DNA of 64,000 nt from HGM12587 sp045128635 (GTDB lineage: Bacteria > Bacillota > Clostridia > Lachnospirales > Lachnospiraceae): contig JBGVRS010000149.1 in the NCBI GenBank assembly GCA_045128635.1, forward strand, positions 1 through 64,000, read 5' to 3'. The notes beneath the pieces were generated by a model. That model ran no database searches, was not told the origin of the DNA, and worked only from the letters and a program-made list of their open reading frames with translations. This document shows, one piece after another, positions 24,622 to 33,747 of the stretch (the stretch's first letter is position 1; each line of letters opens with the position of its first letter). Position numbers and translations under genes: made by a program.

Positions 24622-26025
24622 ATGATGAGAAAAAGAAAAGGATATCCGGTATATCCTTTAACAAATGCCCAGAAATTTCATTTGTATTATCAGAGCTTTT
24701 GTCCGAAAAAAGAAGTTGTGAATATCGGCGTTAGCTTAACAATCGGAATGGAACTGGATTTGGATGTATTAAAAGAATCAATTTATAAAGCATACGAAAG
24801 ATGCGATTCTATGCGTCTTCGTTTTGCAAAAGATAAAGAAGGCAACTGGTATCAGTATGTCGTTGATAAAGAAGAAAGAGAAATTGAATATGTGGATTTC
24901 ACTGGCAAGACCATGGAAGAAGCAAATGCAATTATGACAGGATGGACTCAGAAACCATTTAAACAGATTGATTCCCCAATGAATCGTATTGTTATTATTA
25001 AGACACCGGATGGATTTATGGGAACTTATAATCTGGTAGACCATATGACAATGGATGCGCAGTCTTTGATTTATTTTATGACTGATGTAATTGAATTGTA
25101 TTGTCATGCGAAATTTGAAGGCGTTCCTTATCCAAAGGATATGGCATCCTATGTAGAACAGCTTCAGAAAGACCTTGCATATGAAGCTGGTTGTAAAGCA
25201 AAAGACCGTGATGCGGAATTTTTCCAGAAGATTATTGAAGAATCAGAACCAATCTACAACGGCATTACAGGTCCTCAGAAATTACAGTTAGAACGTGAAA
25301 GATGTGGAAATCCGAAACTTCGTGCAGCAGTGAATTCCTCCCGTGAAGTGGATTCTGCATTAGACATTTTCCATTTGGAAGCAGAGCCAACAGAACGTTT
25401 GATGAAATTCTGTGAAGAACAGCATATTTCTTTAACTGTGTTACTTTTAATGGGGCTTCATACATATTTCCACAAAATGAATGGTAATGACGATGTTTCC
25501 ATCAATACAGCCATTGCAAGACGTGCAACATTAAAAGAAAAGAAATCCGGCGGAACAAGAATACATTCTTTCCCATTCAGAGTGATTTTACCTAAGGAAA
25601 AAACATTCCTGGAAGGTATTCAGGAAATCCGTGATAAGCAGAATGAATATTTCCGTCATGCAAACTATAATCCGACAGATTATTTTGCATATCGTGGAAA
25701 AACTTATCCACATACACCGGGACAGACCTATGAGTCAATGTCACTGACTTACCAACCATTATCCATGAGAAAAAATGATCTGGCCAAAGCAGGTGGCATT
25801 CAGTATAAAACCAAATGGTATCCAAATGGTGCTACAACACAGGCAATGTATCTGACAGTGATGCATCGAACAGATGATAATGGACTTGATTTTAACTTTG
25901 AACATCAGGTGGCATCTGTAACAAAAACAGAATTAGAATATATGTATTATTATCTCTGCAAGATCATGTTCAAGGGAATTGAAAATCCATCCCTTTCTAT
26001 TGCAGATATTATGAACCTCGTATAA
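24622..26025 (+). CDS. Stand-alone condensation-domain protein
   Basis: A 467-residue protein with the condensation/acyltransferase fold found in nonribosomal peptide synthetases and PapA-like enzymes. The active-site motif HHxxxDG is present as DHMTMDA: His141 and Asp145 are kept, the first His is Asp140 and the Gly is Ala. The start YPLTNAQKFHLYYQ matches the family C1 motif. It likely joins an acyl or aminoacyl group held on the carrier protein encoded next to a second molecule. AGGAGG precedes the ATG (24607-24612). Confidence 0.85.
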   Translation: MMRKRKGYPVYPLTNAQKFHLYYQSFCPKKEVVNIGVSLTIGMELDLDVLKESIYKAYERCDSMRLRFAKDKEGNWYQYVVDKEEREIEYVDFTGKTMEEANAIMTGWTQKPFKQIDSPMNRIVIIKTPDGFMGTYNLVDHMTMDAQSLIYFMTDVIELYCHAKFEGVPYPKDMASYVEQLQKDLAYEAGCKAKDRDAEFFQKIIEESEPIYNGITGPQKLQLERERCGNPKLRAAVNSSREVDSALDIFHLEAEPTERLMKFCEEQHISLTVLLLMGLHTYFHKMNGNDDVSINTAIARRATLKEKKSGGTRIHSFPFRVILPKEKTFLEGIQEIRDKQNEYFRHANYNPTDYFAYRGKTYPHTPGQTYESMSLTYQPLSMRKNDLAKAGGIQYKTKWYPNGATTQAMYLTVMHRTDDNGLDFNFEHQVASVTKTELEYMYYYLCKIMFKGIENPSLSIADIMNLV

Positions 26026-26054
26026 TAAAGAGTTGAATTGAAGGAGAAAGAAAA

Positions 26055-26282
26055 ATGTTTGAAAAATTAGTAGAAATTATTTGTAACTATGTAGAAGTAG
26101 AGGCAGAAAATGTAACTGCAGATTCACGTTTTATGGAAGATTTAGGATTTACATCTTTTGACTTTATGAGCATGCTTGGCGAACTGGAAGATGAATTCGA
26201 TGTGGAAATCGATCAGCAGGAAGTGACAAATGTTCGTACAGTAGGAGAAGCAGTTGCCTATTTAGAATCTATCAGTGAATAA
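26055..26282 (+). CDS. Acyl/peptidyl carrier protein
   Basis: A 75-residue carrier protein. The phosphopantetheine site is Ser34 in EDLGFTSFDF, within an acidic four-helix protein (ELEDEFDVEIDQQEV). It differs from the housekeeping carrier at 52339 (DSL motif), so it is a dedicated second carrier. Its likely partners are the AMP ligase, which would load it, and the condensation protein. RBS AAGGAGAAAG precedes the ATG. No 4'-phosphopantetheinyl transferase gene is seen nearby. Confidence 0.92.
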   Translation: MFEKLVEIICNYVEVEAENVTADSRFMEDLGFTSFDFMSMLGELEDEFDVEIDQQEVTNVRTVGEAVAYLESISE

Positions 26283-26310
26283 GCTGATATCAAAAAAAGA
26301 AAGAGGAATT

Positions 26311-27819
26311 ATGTTAGTTAGTACAATTCGCGATATTATCGTATCTTCAGCGATGCGAGTACCTGAGAAAGATGCGATTCGTTATAAAAAAAGTAAGAAT
26401 GAGATTGTAAGTAAATCATATGCGCAGTTAAAAGCTGATTCTGAAAAGTTCTCGGCAGTTTTGAAAACACTTGGCGAACAGGGAAAACACATTGCATTGG
26501 TTGGTGCAACTTCCTATGAATGGCTTGTGACCTATTTTGGTGTCACAAACAGTGCAAGTGTAGCAGTTCCTTTGGATGTGCTTCTTCCGGCAGAAGATAT
26601 GTGTGAACTCATTGACCGCGCAGATGCCACGGTGTTTGTAGTGGATGAAATTCGTGCAGATGTTCTTTCGGTTGTAAGAGAGCGTTGCCCGCAGTTAAAA
26701 TACGTGATTTCCATGCAGAAAACAGAGGAAACAGACGGTGTGCTTTCTTTCTGTCAGTTAATGAATGCAGAATGTGCAGGATTTGAATGTGACATTCAGC
26801 CTGATCAGCTTGCTACGATCATGTTTACCTCCGGTACAACAGGAAAGAGCAAAGGAGTTGTGCTGACACACAGAAACCTTGCAGAAAATGCAACCTGCCT
26901 GGACATGAAGATTCCTGAAGATACCGTGCTTTTGTCTGTTCTTCCGGTTCATCATGCATATTGTTTAACAATGGACTTTTTAAAAGGGCTTTATAATGGC
27001 AGTACCATTTGTATCAATGATTCGCTGATGCGAATGGCGAAAAATATTAAACTGTTCAAACCAAATATGATCCTCATGGTGCCGCTGATGATCGAAACCA
27101 TGGCGAAAAAGTTAGAAGCAGCAGAAGGGCTTCCGGCGGAAGTTGTAAAACGTGAAGTTTTTGGCGAACAGTTTACGACAATCTGCAGCGGTGGCGCATA
27201 TCTTCCGCCTGCAATGCTGGATTTATTTAAGAAATACGGCATTGATATTTTACAGGGCTATGGTATGACAGAATGTGCACCGGTTATCAGTACAACCTTA
27301 AGCTGGAATATCCGTAAAGGAACCGTAGGTCAGCTGGTACCAAATTGTGAAGCGAAAGTTGTTGATGAAGAACTTTGGGTTCGTGGAAGCAGTGTCATGC
27401 AGGGGTATTATAAAATGCCGGAAGAAACTGCAGAAACGCTGGTTGATGGGTGGCTGCGAACAGGTGACTTGGGATATGTGGATGAAGAGGGCTTTGTATA
27501 TTTGACAGGACGTAAGAAAAACCTGATCATCACAAAAAATGGCGAAAATGTTTCACCAGAAGAACTGGAAAATAAGATTGGAGAAAACAAACTTGTTTGC
27601 GAAATCATTGTTCGTGAAAAAGAAGGTGTGATTGAAGCTGAGATTTTCCCGGAAGCAGAATATGTGGAAAAGATGGGTATCACAGATGTACAGACAGAAC
27701 TTCAGAAACTGATTGATGAGTATAATTCAGGTGCTCCGGCATATAAGAGAGTATACAGCCTGAAGGTACGAGATACAGAGTTTCCAAAAACACCATCAAA
27801 GAAAATTAAAAGATATTAA
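26311..27819 (+). CDS. AMP-dependent acyl/aminoacyl ligase
   Basis: A 502-residue ANL-superfamily enzyme that adenylates a carboxylic acid and passes it to a thiol. Core motifs are TSGTTGKSKGVVLTH, YGMTECAPV, LRTGDLGY, GRKKNLIITKNGENVSPEE and the terminal PKTPSKKIKRY with the catalytic Lys. The substrate, fatty acid or amino acid, cannot be read from sequence. The ATG at 26311 follows AAAGAGG; an earlier start at 26275 would overlap the carrier gene. It closes the operon before a terminator. Confidence 0.92.
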   Translation: MLVSTIRDIIVSSAMRVPEKDAIRYKKSKNEIVSKSYAQLKADSEKFSAVLKTLGEQGKHIALVGATSYEWLVTYFGVTNSASVAVPLDVLLPAEDMCELIDRADATVFVVDEIRADVLSVVRERCPQLKYVISMQKTEETDGVLSFCQLMNAECAGFECDIQPDQLATIMFTSGTTGKSKGVVLTHRNLAENATCLDMKIPEDTVLLSVLPVHHAYCLTMDFLKGLYNGSTICINDSLMRMAKNIKLFKPNMILMVPLMIETMAKKLEAAEGLPAEVVKREVFGEQFTTICSGGAYLPPAMLDLFKKYGIDILQGYGMTECAPVISTTLSWNIRKGTVGQLVPNCEAKVVDEELWVRGSSVMQGYYKMPEETAETLVDGWLRTGDLGYVDEEGFVYLTGRKKNLIITKNGENVSPEELENKIGENKLVCEIIVREKEGVIEAEIFPEAEYVEKMGITDVQTELQKLIDEYNSGAPAYKRVYSLKVRDTEFPKTPSKKIKRY

Positions 27820-27832
27820 AAGACTTTATAGG

Positions 27833-27867
27833 ATCCCCTTGGACGAGGCTCGTCTGAGGGGATTTTT
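27833..27867 (+). terminator. Terminator of the carrier/ligase operon
   Basis: ATCCCCTTGGACG pairs with CGTCTGAGGGGAT (two G-U pairs) around a 5-base loop, followed by TTTT. Confidence 0.88.
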
Positions 27868-27960
27868 ACGTTGATCTAAAGAAAAATATAAAACATAAAG
27901 AATGATATGAGAATTTATGATATGATAAAAAAGAATTTAATCAGTAATGAAGGAATGAAT

Positions 27961-28698
27961 ATGAATCGATTATATAGAAAAAATGAATTAACATTTGCAA
28001 TTATATGGATTGTAGTATATGTGGTGGGACTGAGTCTGGCGGATCAGCTTTCTGCAAGTCTTGGTGTGGAAAAACTGATTACAGTAATCGTATGTATGAT
28101 TATGACTGGAATTTTGATAAACTGGATGAAACGGAATGATTTATTTAAAGAGTATGGTTTGTGTAAATCTCAAATCGAAGCAAAACGACTTTTATATTAC
28201 ATTCCTCTTGGTTTCATGGCGTCAATTAATTTATGGTTTGGTATTTCTTTAAACTTATCATTGCTGGAAACCATTTTTTACATAATCAGTATGCTGCTCG
28301 TTGGATTTTTGGAAGAAATCATTTTTAGAGGTCTTCTGTTTAAGGCAATGTGTAAAGATAATGTGAAAAGTGCAATCATTGTATCCAGTGTAACGTTTGG
28401 AATTGGACATATTGTAAATCTGATAAATGGCAGTGGAGCAGATCTGTGTTCAAACTTATTGCAGGTTGGATATGCTATTGCGGGCGGCTTCCTATTTACA
28501 ATTTTGTTTTATAAGACTAAAAGTCTTGTGGCGTGTATTGTGACGCATGGTGTACTCAATGCGTTAAGCATATTTGCAAATGAAGCGGCAAGTACAACGG
28601 GATGGAAGATTACAACAGCGATTGCCCTTGCTGGAATTTCGGTCTTATATGCAATTTATATTATGAAAGCAAATAACGGAGGAACGGAAAATGTTTAA
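27961..28698 (+). CDS. CPBP-family intramembrane metalloprotease
   Basis: A 245-residue membrane protein with about seven hydrophobic helices. The CAAX/CPBP signature is present as EEIIFRGLLF and the second half as FGIGHIVN, giving the Glu and His metal ligands. Such proteins cleave or process membrane substrates, and some protect against bacteriocins. AGGA at 27951-27954 supports ATG 27961; starts at 27907 or 27955 are possible but less well placed. It overlaps the next gene by 8 bp and opens a long operon. Confidence 0.86.
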   Translation: MNRLYRKNELTFAIIWIVVYVVGLSLADQLSASLGVEKLITVIVCMIMTGILINWMKRNDLFKEYGLCKSQIEAKRLLYYIPLGFMASINLWFGISLNLSLLETIFYIISMLLVGFLEEIIFRGLLFKAMCKDNVKSAIIVSSVTFGIGHIVNLINGSGADLCSNLLQVGYAIAGGFLFTILFYKTKSLVACIVTHGVLNALSIFANEAASTTGWKITTAIALAGISVLYAIYIMKANNGGTENV

Positions 28699-29302
28699 AT
28701 TTGATGTTAGTAAATTAGAATGGACAAGAGAACCGGAAAGATTTTCGATTTCCGAAGACAAAATTGAAATCGTAACAAAGCCACATTCAGATTTGTGGCA
28801 GAGAACCTATTATCATTTTAGAAATGATAATGCGCCAGTGCTACAGATGAAAACTGATGAGAAATTTTTCTCATTTATCGTAAAGACTGAGTTTGAAAGT
28901 AAACATCGTTTTGATCAGTGTGGTGTTGTGATGTATTTGGATTCTGATAACTGGATTAAAGGCTCTATTGAATATGAAAATGAAGAATTTCAGCATTTAG
29001 GAAGTGTCGTGACAAACAATGGATATTCTGACTGGGCAACCACAGAAATTGATGCATCCATCAAATCCATGTGGTATCGATTCAGCCGAAGAGAGGATGA
29101 CTACTGTATTGAATGCTCTACAGATGGTGTGAAATTCGAACAGATGCGCGTGTGCCATATGTGGAATGGCGGTGGAGAAATTCAGTTTGGAATCTATGCC
29201 TGTAGTCCGGAAGATTCTTCTTTTAAAGCTACATTTACAAATATGCAGGTGCCAGAGTGCCAGTGGCTTGCCCATGATGGACAGGCACCAGATGAGGAAT
29301 AA
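28691..29302 (+). CDS. DUF1349 protein (concanavalin-like fold)
   Basis: A 203-residue soluble protein of the DUF1349 family, which has a jelly-roll (concanavalin A-like) fold. The family pattern is visible in SDLWQRTYYHF, FDQCGVVMYLDSDNWIKGSIEYE, SDWATTEID and GIYACSP. Members are thought to bind carbohydrate, but no reaction is proven. The ATG follows CGGAGGAAC. It lies between a membrane protease and an esterase in one transcript, overlapping the first by 8 bp and ending 1 bp before the second. Confidence 0.88.
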   Translation: MFKFDVSKLEWTREPERFSISEDKIEIVTKPHSDLWQRTYYHFRNDNAPVLQMKTDEKFFSFIVKTEFESKHRFDQCGVVMYLDSDNWIKGSIEYENEEFQHLGSVVTNNGYSDWATTEIDASIKSMWYRFSRREDDYCIECSTDGVKFEQMRVCHMWNGGGEIQFGIYACSPEDSSFKATFTNMQVPECQWLAHDGQAPDEE

Positions 29303-29303
29303 A

Positions 29304-30137
29304 ATGAAGGATTACGTTGTTGAGAAAAAGAAAATATCTTCCACGGGAAGAGATATTGAGATATTAATTTTGCGTCCGCTGAAAAATGCGAGACCAAAAA
29401 GCAAAACACCGGGGATTTTGTGGATTCATGGCGGCGGTTACAGAACCGGAATGACAGAAATGATTTATATGTCCCGAGCACTGAATCTGGTAAAAACCTA
29501 TGGCGCAGTGGTTGTGACACCGGAATATCGACTGTCCCATGAAGCACCGTATCCGGCTGCGTTGGAAGATTGTTATGCAGCATTAAAATATTTGAAGGAA
29601 CATATAGAAGAACTTGGTATAAATGACAGTCAGTTGATGGTTGGCGGAGAAAGCGCAGGTGGTGGTTTAACTGCTGCTCTGTGCATGTATACCAGAGATA
29701 AAGGGGAAATCAACATTGCATATCAGATGCCGCTGTATCCGATGATTGACAATGAAGATACGGAAAGTTCGAAAGACAATCATGCACCAATCTGGAATAC
29801 AAAGAAAAATCATAGTGCATGGAAATTGTATCTGCGTGGACTAGAGGGAAAAGAAGTGCCTGCCTATGCGGCACCGGCACGCCAGACAGATTATTCCAAC
29901 CTGCCTCCAGCATATACCTTTGTGGGGGATATCGAGCCTTTTTATTGTGAAACATTGACTTATATTGAAAATCTGCATAAGGCAGGAATAGAAGCCAAAG
30001 TAGATGTATATCCGAACCGCTTTCATGCCTTTGATATGATGATGCCATTCAAAAAGGTAAGTAAGGAAGCCATTGCAGAGTTTGAAAAACAGTTTTGCTA
30101 TGCAGTAAAGCATTATTTTGCACCACAGAAGAAGTAA
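29304..30137 (+). CDS. Alpha/beta hydrolase, HSL (esterase) family
   Basis: A 277-residue cytoplasmic esterase of the hormone-sensitive-lipase group. It has HGGGYRTG as oxyanion motif, GGESAGGGLT with the nucleophile Ser, and a late Asp and His (VGDIEPFY, NRFHAFDMM). It hydrolyses small acyl esters; the natural substrate is unknown. I prefer ATG 29304, which has GAGGA 5-9 bases upstream; ATG 29292 lies within the end of the DUF1349 gene and is an alternative. Confidence 0.9.
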   Translation: MKDYVVEKKKISSTGRDIEILILRPLKNARPKSKTPGILWIHGGGYRTGMTEMIYMSRALNLVKTYGAVVVTPEYRLSHEAPYPAALEDCYAALKYLKEHIEELGINDSQLMVGGESAGGGLTAALCMYTRDKGEINIAYQMPLYPMIDNEDTESSKDNHAPIWNTKKNHSAWKLYLRGLEGKEVPAYAAPARQTDYSNLPPAYTFVGDIEPFYCETLTYIENLHKAGIEAKVDVYPNRFHAFDMMMPFKKVSKEAIAEFEKQFCYAVKHYFAPQKK

Positions 30138-30149
30138 AGGATTTTAAAA

Positions 30150-30575
30150 ATGAAGATATTAGTAAGTGGATGCCTGTTGGGAGAAAACTGTAAATATAAC
30201 GGCGGCAACAATTACAGCGAAAAAGTTGCGGCATATATCAAAGGGCATGAAGTGGTTTCAGTTTGTCCGGAATGTCTTGGAGGGCTTCCAACGCCAAGAG
30301 TTCCTGCGGAAATTGTATATGGTGTGGTGAAAAATCGAGAAGGACAAATTGTTGACGCTGAATTTCGCAAAGGGGCAGAAATTGCATTGGAAATTGCAAA
30401 AAGGGAACAGATTGATGTGGCAATTTTACAGTCCAGAAGTCCAAGTTGCGGTGTGAAGCAGATTTATGATGGGACATTTTCTGGAACGAGGATTGATGGA
30501 CAGGGTGTATTTGCAAAATTGATGAATGAAAATGGATTTAAAATTATTGATGTAGAAGATTTAGAGAGACATTGA
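30150..30575 (+). CDS. DUF523 protein, TudS-like desulfurase
   Basis: A 141-residue protein of the DUF523 family, which includes the 2-thiouracil desulfurase TudS. Cysteines that can bind a 4Fe-4S cluster are seen in SGCLLGENCKYNG, SVCPECLGG and SRSPSCGVKQ. The family removes sulfur from thiolated bases or related compounds; the substrate here is inferred only. It is 12 bp after the esterase gene and 27 bp before kptA. Confidence 0.88.
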   Translation: MKILVSGCLLGENCKYNGGNNYSEKVAAYIKGHEVVSVCPECLGGLPTPRVPAEIVYGVVKNREGQIVDAEFRKGAEIALEIAKREQIDVAILQSRSPSCGVKQIYDGTFSGTRIDGQGVFAKLMNENGFKIIDVEDLERH

Positions 30576-30602
30576 AATGGAACAAAAAAGGATGTGTAAA
30601 AT

Positions 30603-31184
30603 ATGGCAAGAAATGCACAAGTATCCATTTATATCAGCTATTTGCTGAGGCATCATCCGGAAGATATCAGTCTTGATATGGACAAAAACGGGTGGGTTTC
30701 TGTAGAACAATTAATCAGGGGAATTAATGATAGCGGAAAGTATAAGATTACTTTGGAACAGTTAGAACAGATTGTAGCCACAGATAATAAGGGGCGTTAC
30801 CGTTTTGATTCGGAACATAAAAGAATCAAAGCTTGTCAGGGGCATTCCATTTCCTGGGTGGAACCAGAACTGGAATATATGGCTCCGCCGGAGTATCTTT
30901 ATCATGGAACAACTACAATTGCGCTTGGTAAAATTATGGAAAGTGGAGCAATTTCCAAAATGTCCAGACATGCAGTGCATATGCAGGCAGAAGAAAAGAA
31001 AGCATGGCAATCTGCAAAACGCTGGCATCTCGTGCCGGTTGTTCTGAAAATTGATGCAAAAAGAATGAGTGAAGCAGGCATTGTATTTGGTAAGACTGAG
31101 AACGAGGTTTGGTGTACAGAACAGGTGCCGATAAACTATATTGCAGAAGTCATTCGTGTGAACACTACGAAAAAACAGGATTAA
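30603..31184 (+). CDS. kptA: RNA 2'-phosphotransferase (Tpt1/KptA)
   Basis: A 193-residue KptA protein. Motifs are ISYLLRHHPE (residues 11-20), NGWVSVEQLI, YHGTT and RHAVHMQ, with Arg, His, Arg, Arg catalytic residues of the NAD-dependent enzyme. In yeast Tpt1 removes the 2'-phosphate left by tRNA ligation; bacteria lack that splicing, so the bacterial role is unsettled. RBS AAAGGA lies about 9 bp upstream. The stop overlaps a possible start of the next gene (TAATG). Confidence 0.93.
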   Translation: MARNAQVSIYISYLLRHHPEDISLDMDKNGWVSVEQLIRGINDSGKYKITLEQLEQIVATDNKGRYRFDSEHKRIKACQGHSISWVEPELEYMAPPEYLYHGTTTIALGKIMESGAISKMSRHAVHMQAEEKKAWQSAKRWHLVPVVLKIDAKRMSEAGIVFGKTENEVWCTEQVPINYIAEVIRVNTTKKQD

Positions 31185-31189
31185 TGGTT

Positions 31190-31840
31190 ATGGAAAGAAT
31201 TTCAAATTATGAGATTTCAAAGCGCAGAGTGCAGGGGGAGTTTTTAAAGTATGATCAGGAAAAAATGATTCAAAAATTTGCGTTGAGATTTGATGAGAAT
31301 TATTTATACATAAATTTTATCGGACATTTGTATCGAATCAACCGTCATACCGGGCTGATTGAATGGTCAGAGGATGGTTTTGTTAACTGCGTAGAAGGTG
31401 ATTTTAATGAAGCTCTGACAATTTATGATCTGCTTTGTGATTCAAAAGATGAGTGTCAGGCAGCGAATGATTATATCAATCTTAGAAGCTTGTCATCGAT
31501 TCAGGGAAGTGCAAAATCGCTTGGCGAAGGATTGTTTCACGGAAAAGACAAAGTATTTGATCATAAGGACGAACTGCTTTGTCTTGTATGCGAGAAATTG
31601 GGAGGAAAGAAAGCCGGAAAAGGAGATGTGGCTTATGAAATTCCCTGGTTTGATTATGTGTCCTGTAGAATACAGTTTTGGAATTCAGATGAGGATTTTG
31701 ACGCACAGCTGCAGATTTTTATGGATAAAAATATTCTGGATTTTATTCGATATGAGACGGTATGGTATGCAGTGGGGCATTTGATGAGAAGATTAATGGA
31801 AGAATTGGAAAATGAAGAAAAAATATTGGATAAAAACTAA
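31190..31840 (+). CDS. DUF3786-like protein
   Basis: A 216-residue soluble protein I assign to the DUF3786 family, mainly on SSIQGSAKSLGEGLF, KAGKGDVAYEIPWFDY and the C-terminal MDKNILDFIRYETVWY. It has no known catalytic motif. ATG 31190 lies 9 bp after AGGA; ATG 31184, overlapping the kptA stop, is an alternative. It overlaps the next gene by 29 bp, so the two are translated together. Confidence 0.72.
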   Translation: MERISNYEISKRRVQGEFLKYDQEKMIQKFALRFDENYLYINFIGHLYRINRHTGLIEWSEDGFVNCVEGDFNEALTIYDLLCDSKDECQAANDYINLRSLSSIQGSAKSLGEGLFHGKDKVFDHKDELLCLVCEKLGGKKAGKGDVAYEIPWFDYVSCRIQFWNSDEDFDAQLQIFMDKNILDFIRYETVWYAVGHLMRRLMEELENEEKILDKN

Positions 31841-32603
31841 AGATTATGAGATTCCAGCGATATTGACTTGTTCGGAACAGATAGAAAATGCCCCTTGTAT
31901 GATTTTGTGTCATGGAACAGGTTCTCATAAAGATGAGGTTGGAAATATGTTTTTGGAACTGGCCGAAGTGTTATGTGAGTTTGGAATTGCAAGCATTCGC
32001 TTCGACTTTGCAGGATGTGGCGAGAGCATGGCAAGTGAGCAGAAACTGACATTTTTCGGTGAGGTAAATGATACGTTGGTAGTATATGATTTCCTACGTG
32101 AAATTCCAGAAATATGCCAGAAGAGAATTGGGATTTTGGGATTTAGTCAGGGAGCCAGAGTCATGGCGGAAGTCCTAAAAAAGATTCCAGAATTAAAATG
32201 TGCAGTCAGTTGGTCGGGAGCCTGCCATGATGGAGAGGGTATTTTTTCGGATTGGTTTGTGAAATATTACGATGAAGCGTTAAAAAATGGATATGCAAGA
32301 ATCCCAATGGATTGGCGAGAAGATTTGCTGATTTCAAAGGAGTGGTTTGAGGAAATTAGAAATACAAAACCAATGACTGGTTTTATGCAGTATGAAGGTC
32401 CTGTGCTTGTCATGGCTGGCAGAAAGGATATGGTTGTGTCATGTGAGCATTCTAAAGAGATTATGGATTTATGTACAAATCAGGAAAGCATGTTGAAAAT
32501 ATATGATAATGCCGATCATATATTTTGTGCACTGGAAAAAGACCAGAAAATGGAGCAGGACGTGATTATCGATACGGTATTATGGATAAATAAGCATATT
32601 TAA
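31812..32603 (+). CDS. Alpha/beta hydrolase
   Basis: A 263-residue soluble alpha/beta hydrolase. It has LCHGTGSHKDEVGN as the oxyanion loop, GFSQGARV with the nucleophile Ser and a late Asp and His (AGRKDMVVS, NADHIF). The overall plan matches serine aminopeptidase/acyl-esterase-like proteins; the substrate is unknown. The start lies within the DUF3786 gene (29 bp overlap), and the next gene begins 11 bp after the stop. Confidence 0.87.
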   Translation: MKKKYWIKTKDYEIPAILTCSEQIENAPCMILCHGTGSHKDEVGNMFLELAEVLCEFGIASIRFDFAGCGESMASEQKLTFFGEVNDTLVVYDFLREIPEICQKRIGILGFSQGARVMAEVLKKIPELKCAVSWSGACHDGEGIFSDWFVKYYDEALKNGYARIPMDWREDLLISKEWFEEIRNTKPMTGFMQYEGPVLVMAGRKDMVVSCEHSKEIMDLCTNQESMLKIYDNADHIFCALEKDQKMEQDVIIDTVLWINKHI

Positions 32604-32613
32604 GGGGAATGAT

Positions 32614-33747
32614 ATGAAATTAGCAATCATTGGAATGGGAATCATGGGATGCAGATATGCAAAAATGATTTCTGATGGTTTGGTAAAAGGAATTGAAATT
32701 ACCGCAGTAACAAGAATTACTCCGGAGAGAAAGACAGCATTAAAGGATGTTTTTGAACAGGGGGCAATCATTTATCAGACAGCGGACGATTTATTTGAAG
32801 CAGTAAAACAAAAACAGGTAGCGGTAGATGCAGTGCTGATTGTAACTCCTCATTTATCCCATGCTGAACTGGCTGTGAAGGCAATGGAGCTTGGTCTTCA
32901 TGTGCTTTGCGATAAGCCAGCAGGGGCGTACAGCAGACAAGCACGCCAGATGAGAGAAGCAGCTGCAAAGCATGAAGGAATCTTCTTTGGTATGATGTTT
33001 AATCAGAGAATGAATCCAAAATATCAGAGAATCAGAGAAATCGTACAGAGTGGTATGTATGGAAAAATGAAACGTGTCAGTTGGACAATTACTGACTGGT
33101 ATCGTCCGGATGGTTATTATGCATCCGGTGCATGGCGTGGTACATGGACAGGAGAAGGTGGAGGCATTCTGTTGAACCAATGCCCACATAATCTGGATTT
33201 ATTACAGTGGATTTGTGGTATGCCAGTAAATGTTCAGGCCTTTTGCAGTGAGGGAAAATATCATGATATTGCCGTGGAAGATGAAGTGACAGCATACTTT
33301 ACCTTTGAAAATGGTGCTACAGGAACATTCTATTCTACAACGGGCGAAGCTTCAGCCATTAACCGCCTGGAAATATCTATGGAAGATGCGCTTCTGGTGT
33401 TTGAAAATGGAAAATTAAGAGTTCGTGAATTAAAGGTTCATGAGACTTACTACAGAAAGACAGCCACAGATTATTTTGCTCAGCCGGAAGGCGAATGGAA
33501 AGATATTTCCTGTGAAGGCGAAGACTTGGAACATGTGGGAATCTTGCAGAATTTTGCAGATGCAGTTGATGGAAAAGCGGAGCTTTTTGTAGAGGGTACA
33601 GAGGGAAGCAAGAGTCTAATGTTTGCAAATGCAATGTACTTGTCCTCATGGATTGGACAGATGGTGAAAATACCGCAAAATATCGAGGAAGAAATTGCGT
33701 TTGAAGTTGCTTATGAACCAGAGTTTGCAAAAAAGGTGAACTTGTAA
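32614..33747 (+). CDS. Gfo/Idh/MocA-family oxidoreductase
   Basis: A 377-residue NAD(P)-dependent sugar or inositol dehydrogenase-type protein. The Rossmann loop is GMGIMGCRYAKM, and CDKPAG (CDKPAGAYS) is the EKP-like catalytic motif with Lys. The C-terminal domain contains GGGILLNQCPHNLDLLQW with the conserved His. Substrate unknown. RBS AAGGGG precedes the ATG. The stop overlaps the start of the alkyltransferase remnant as TAATG. Confidence 0.92.
   Translation: MKLAIIGMGIMGCRYAKMISDGLVKGIEITAVTRITPERKTALKDVFEQGAIIYQTADDLFEAVKQKQVAVDAVLIVTPHLSHAELAVKAMELGLHVLCDKPAGAYSRQARQMREAAAKHEGIFFGMMFNQRMNPKYQRIREIVQSGMYGKMKRVSWTITDWYRPDGYYASGAWRGTWTGEGGGILLNQCPHNLDLLQWICGMPVNVQAFCSEGKYHDIAVEDEVTAYFTFENGATGTFYSTTGEASAINRLEISMEDALLVFENGKLRVRELKVHETYYRKTATDYFAQPEGEWKDISCEGEDLEHVGILQNFADAVDGKAELFVEGTEGSKSLMFANAMYLSSWIGQMVKIPQNIEEEIAFEVAYEPEFAKKVNL

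Noticed and set aside
23675..27819. Calling the cluster a classical nonribosomal peptide synthetase
   Set aside because: No multidomain synthetase, thioesterase domain or phosphopantetheinyl transferase is present, and the ligase may activate fatty acids, so only NRPS-like parts are claimed.
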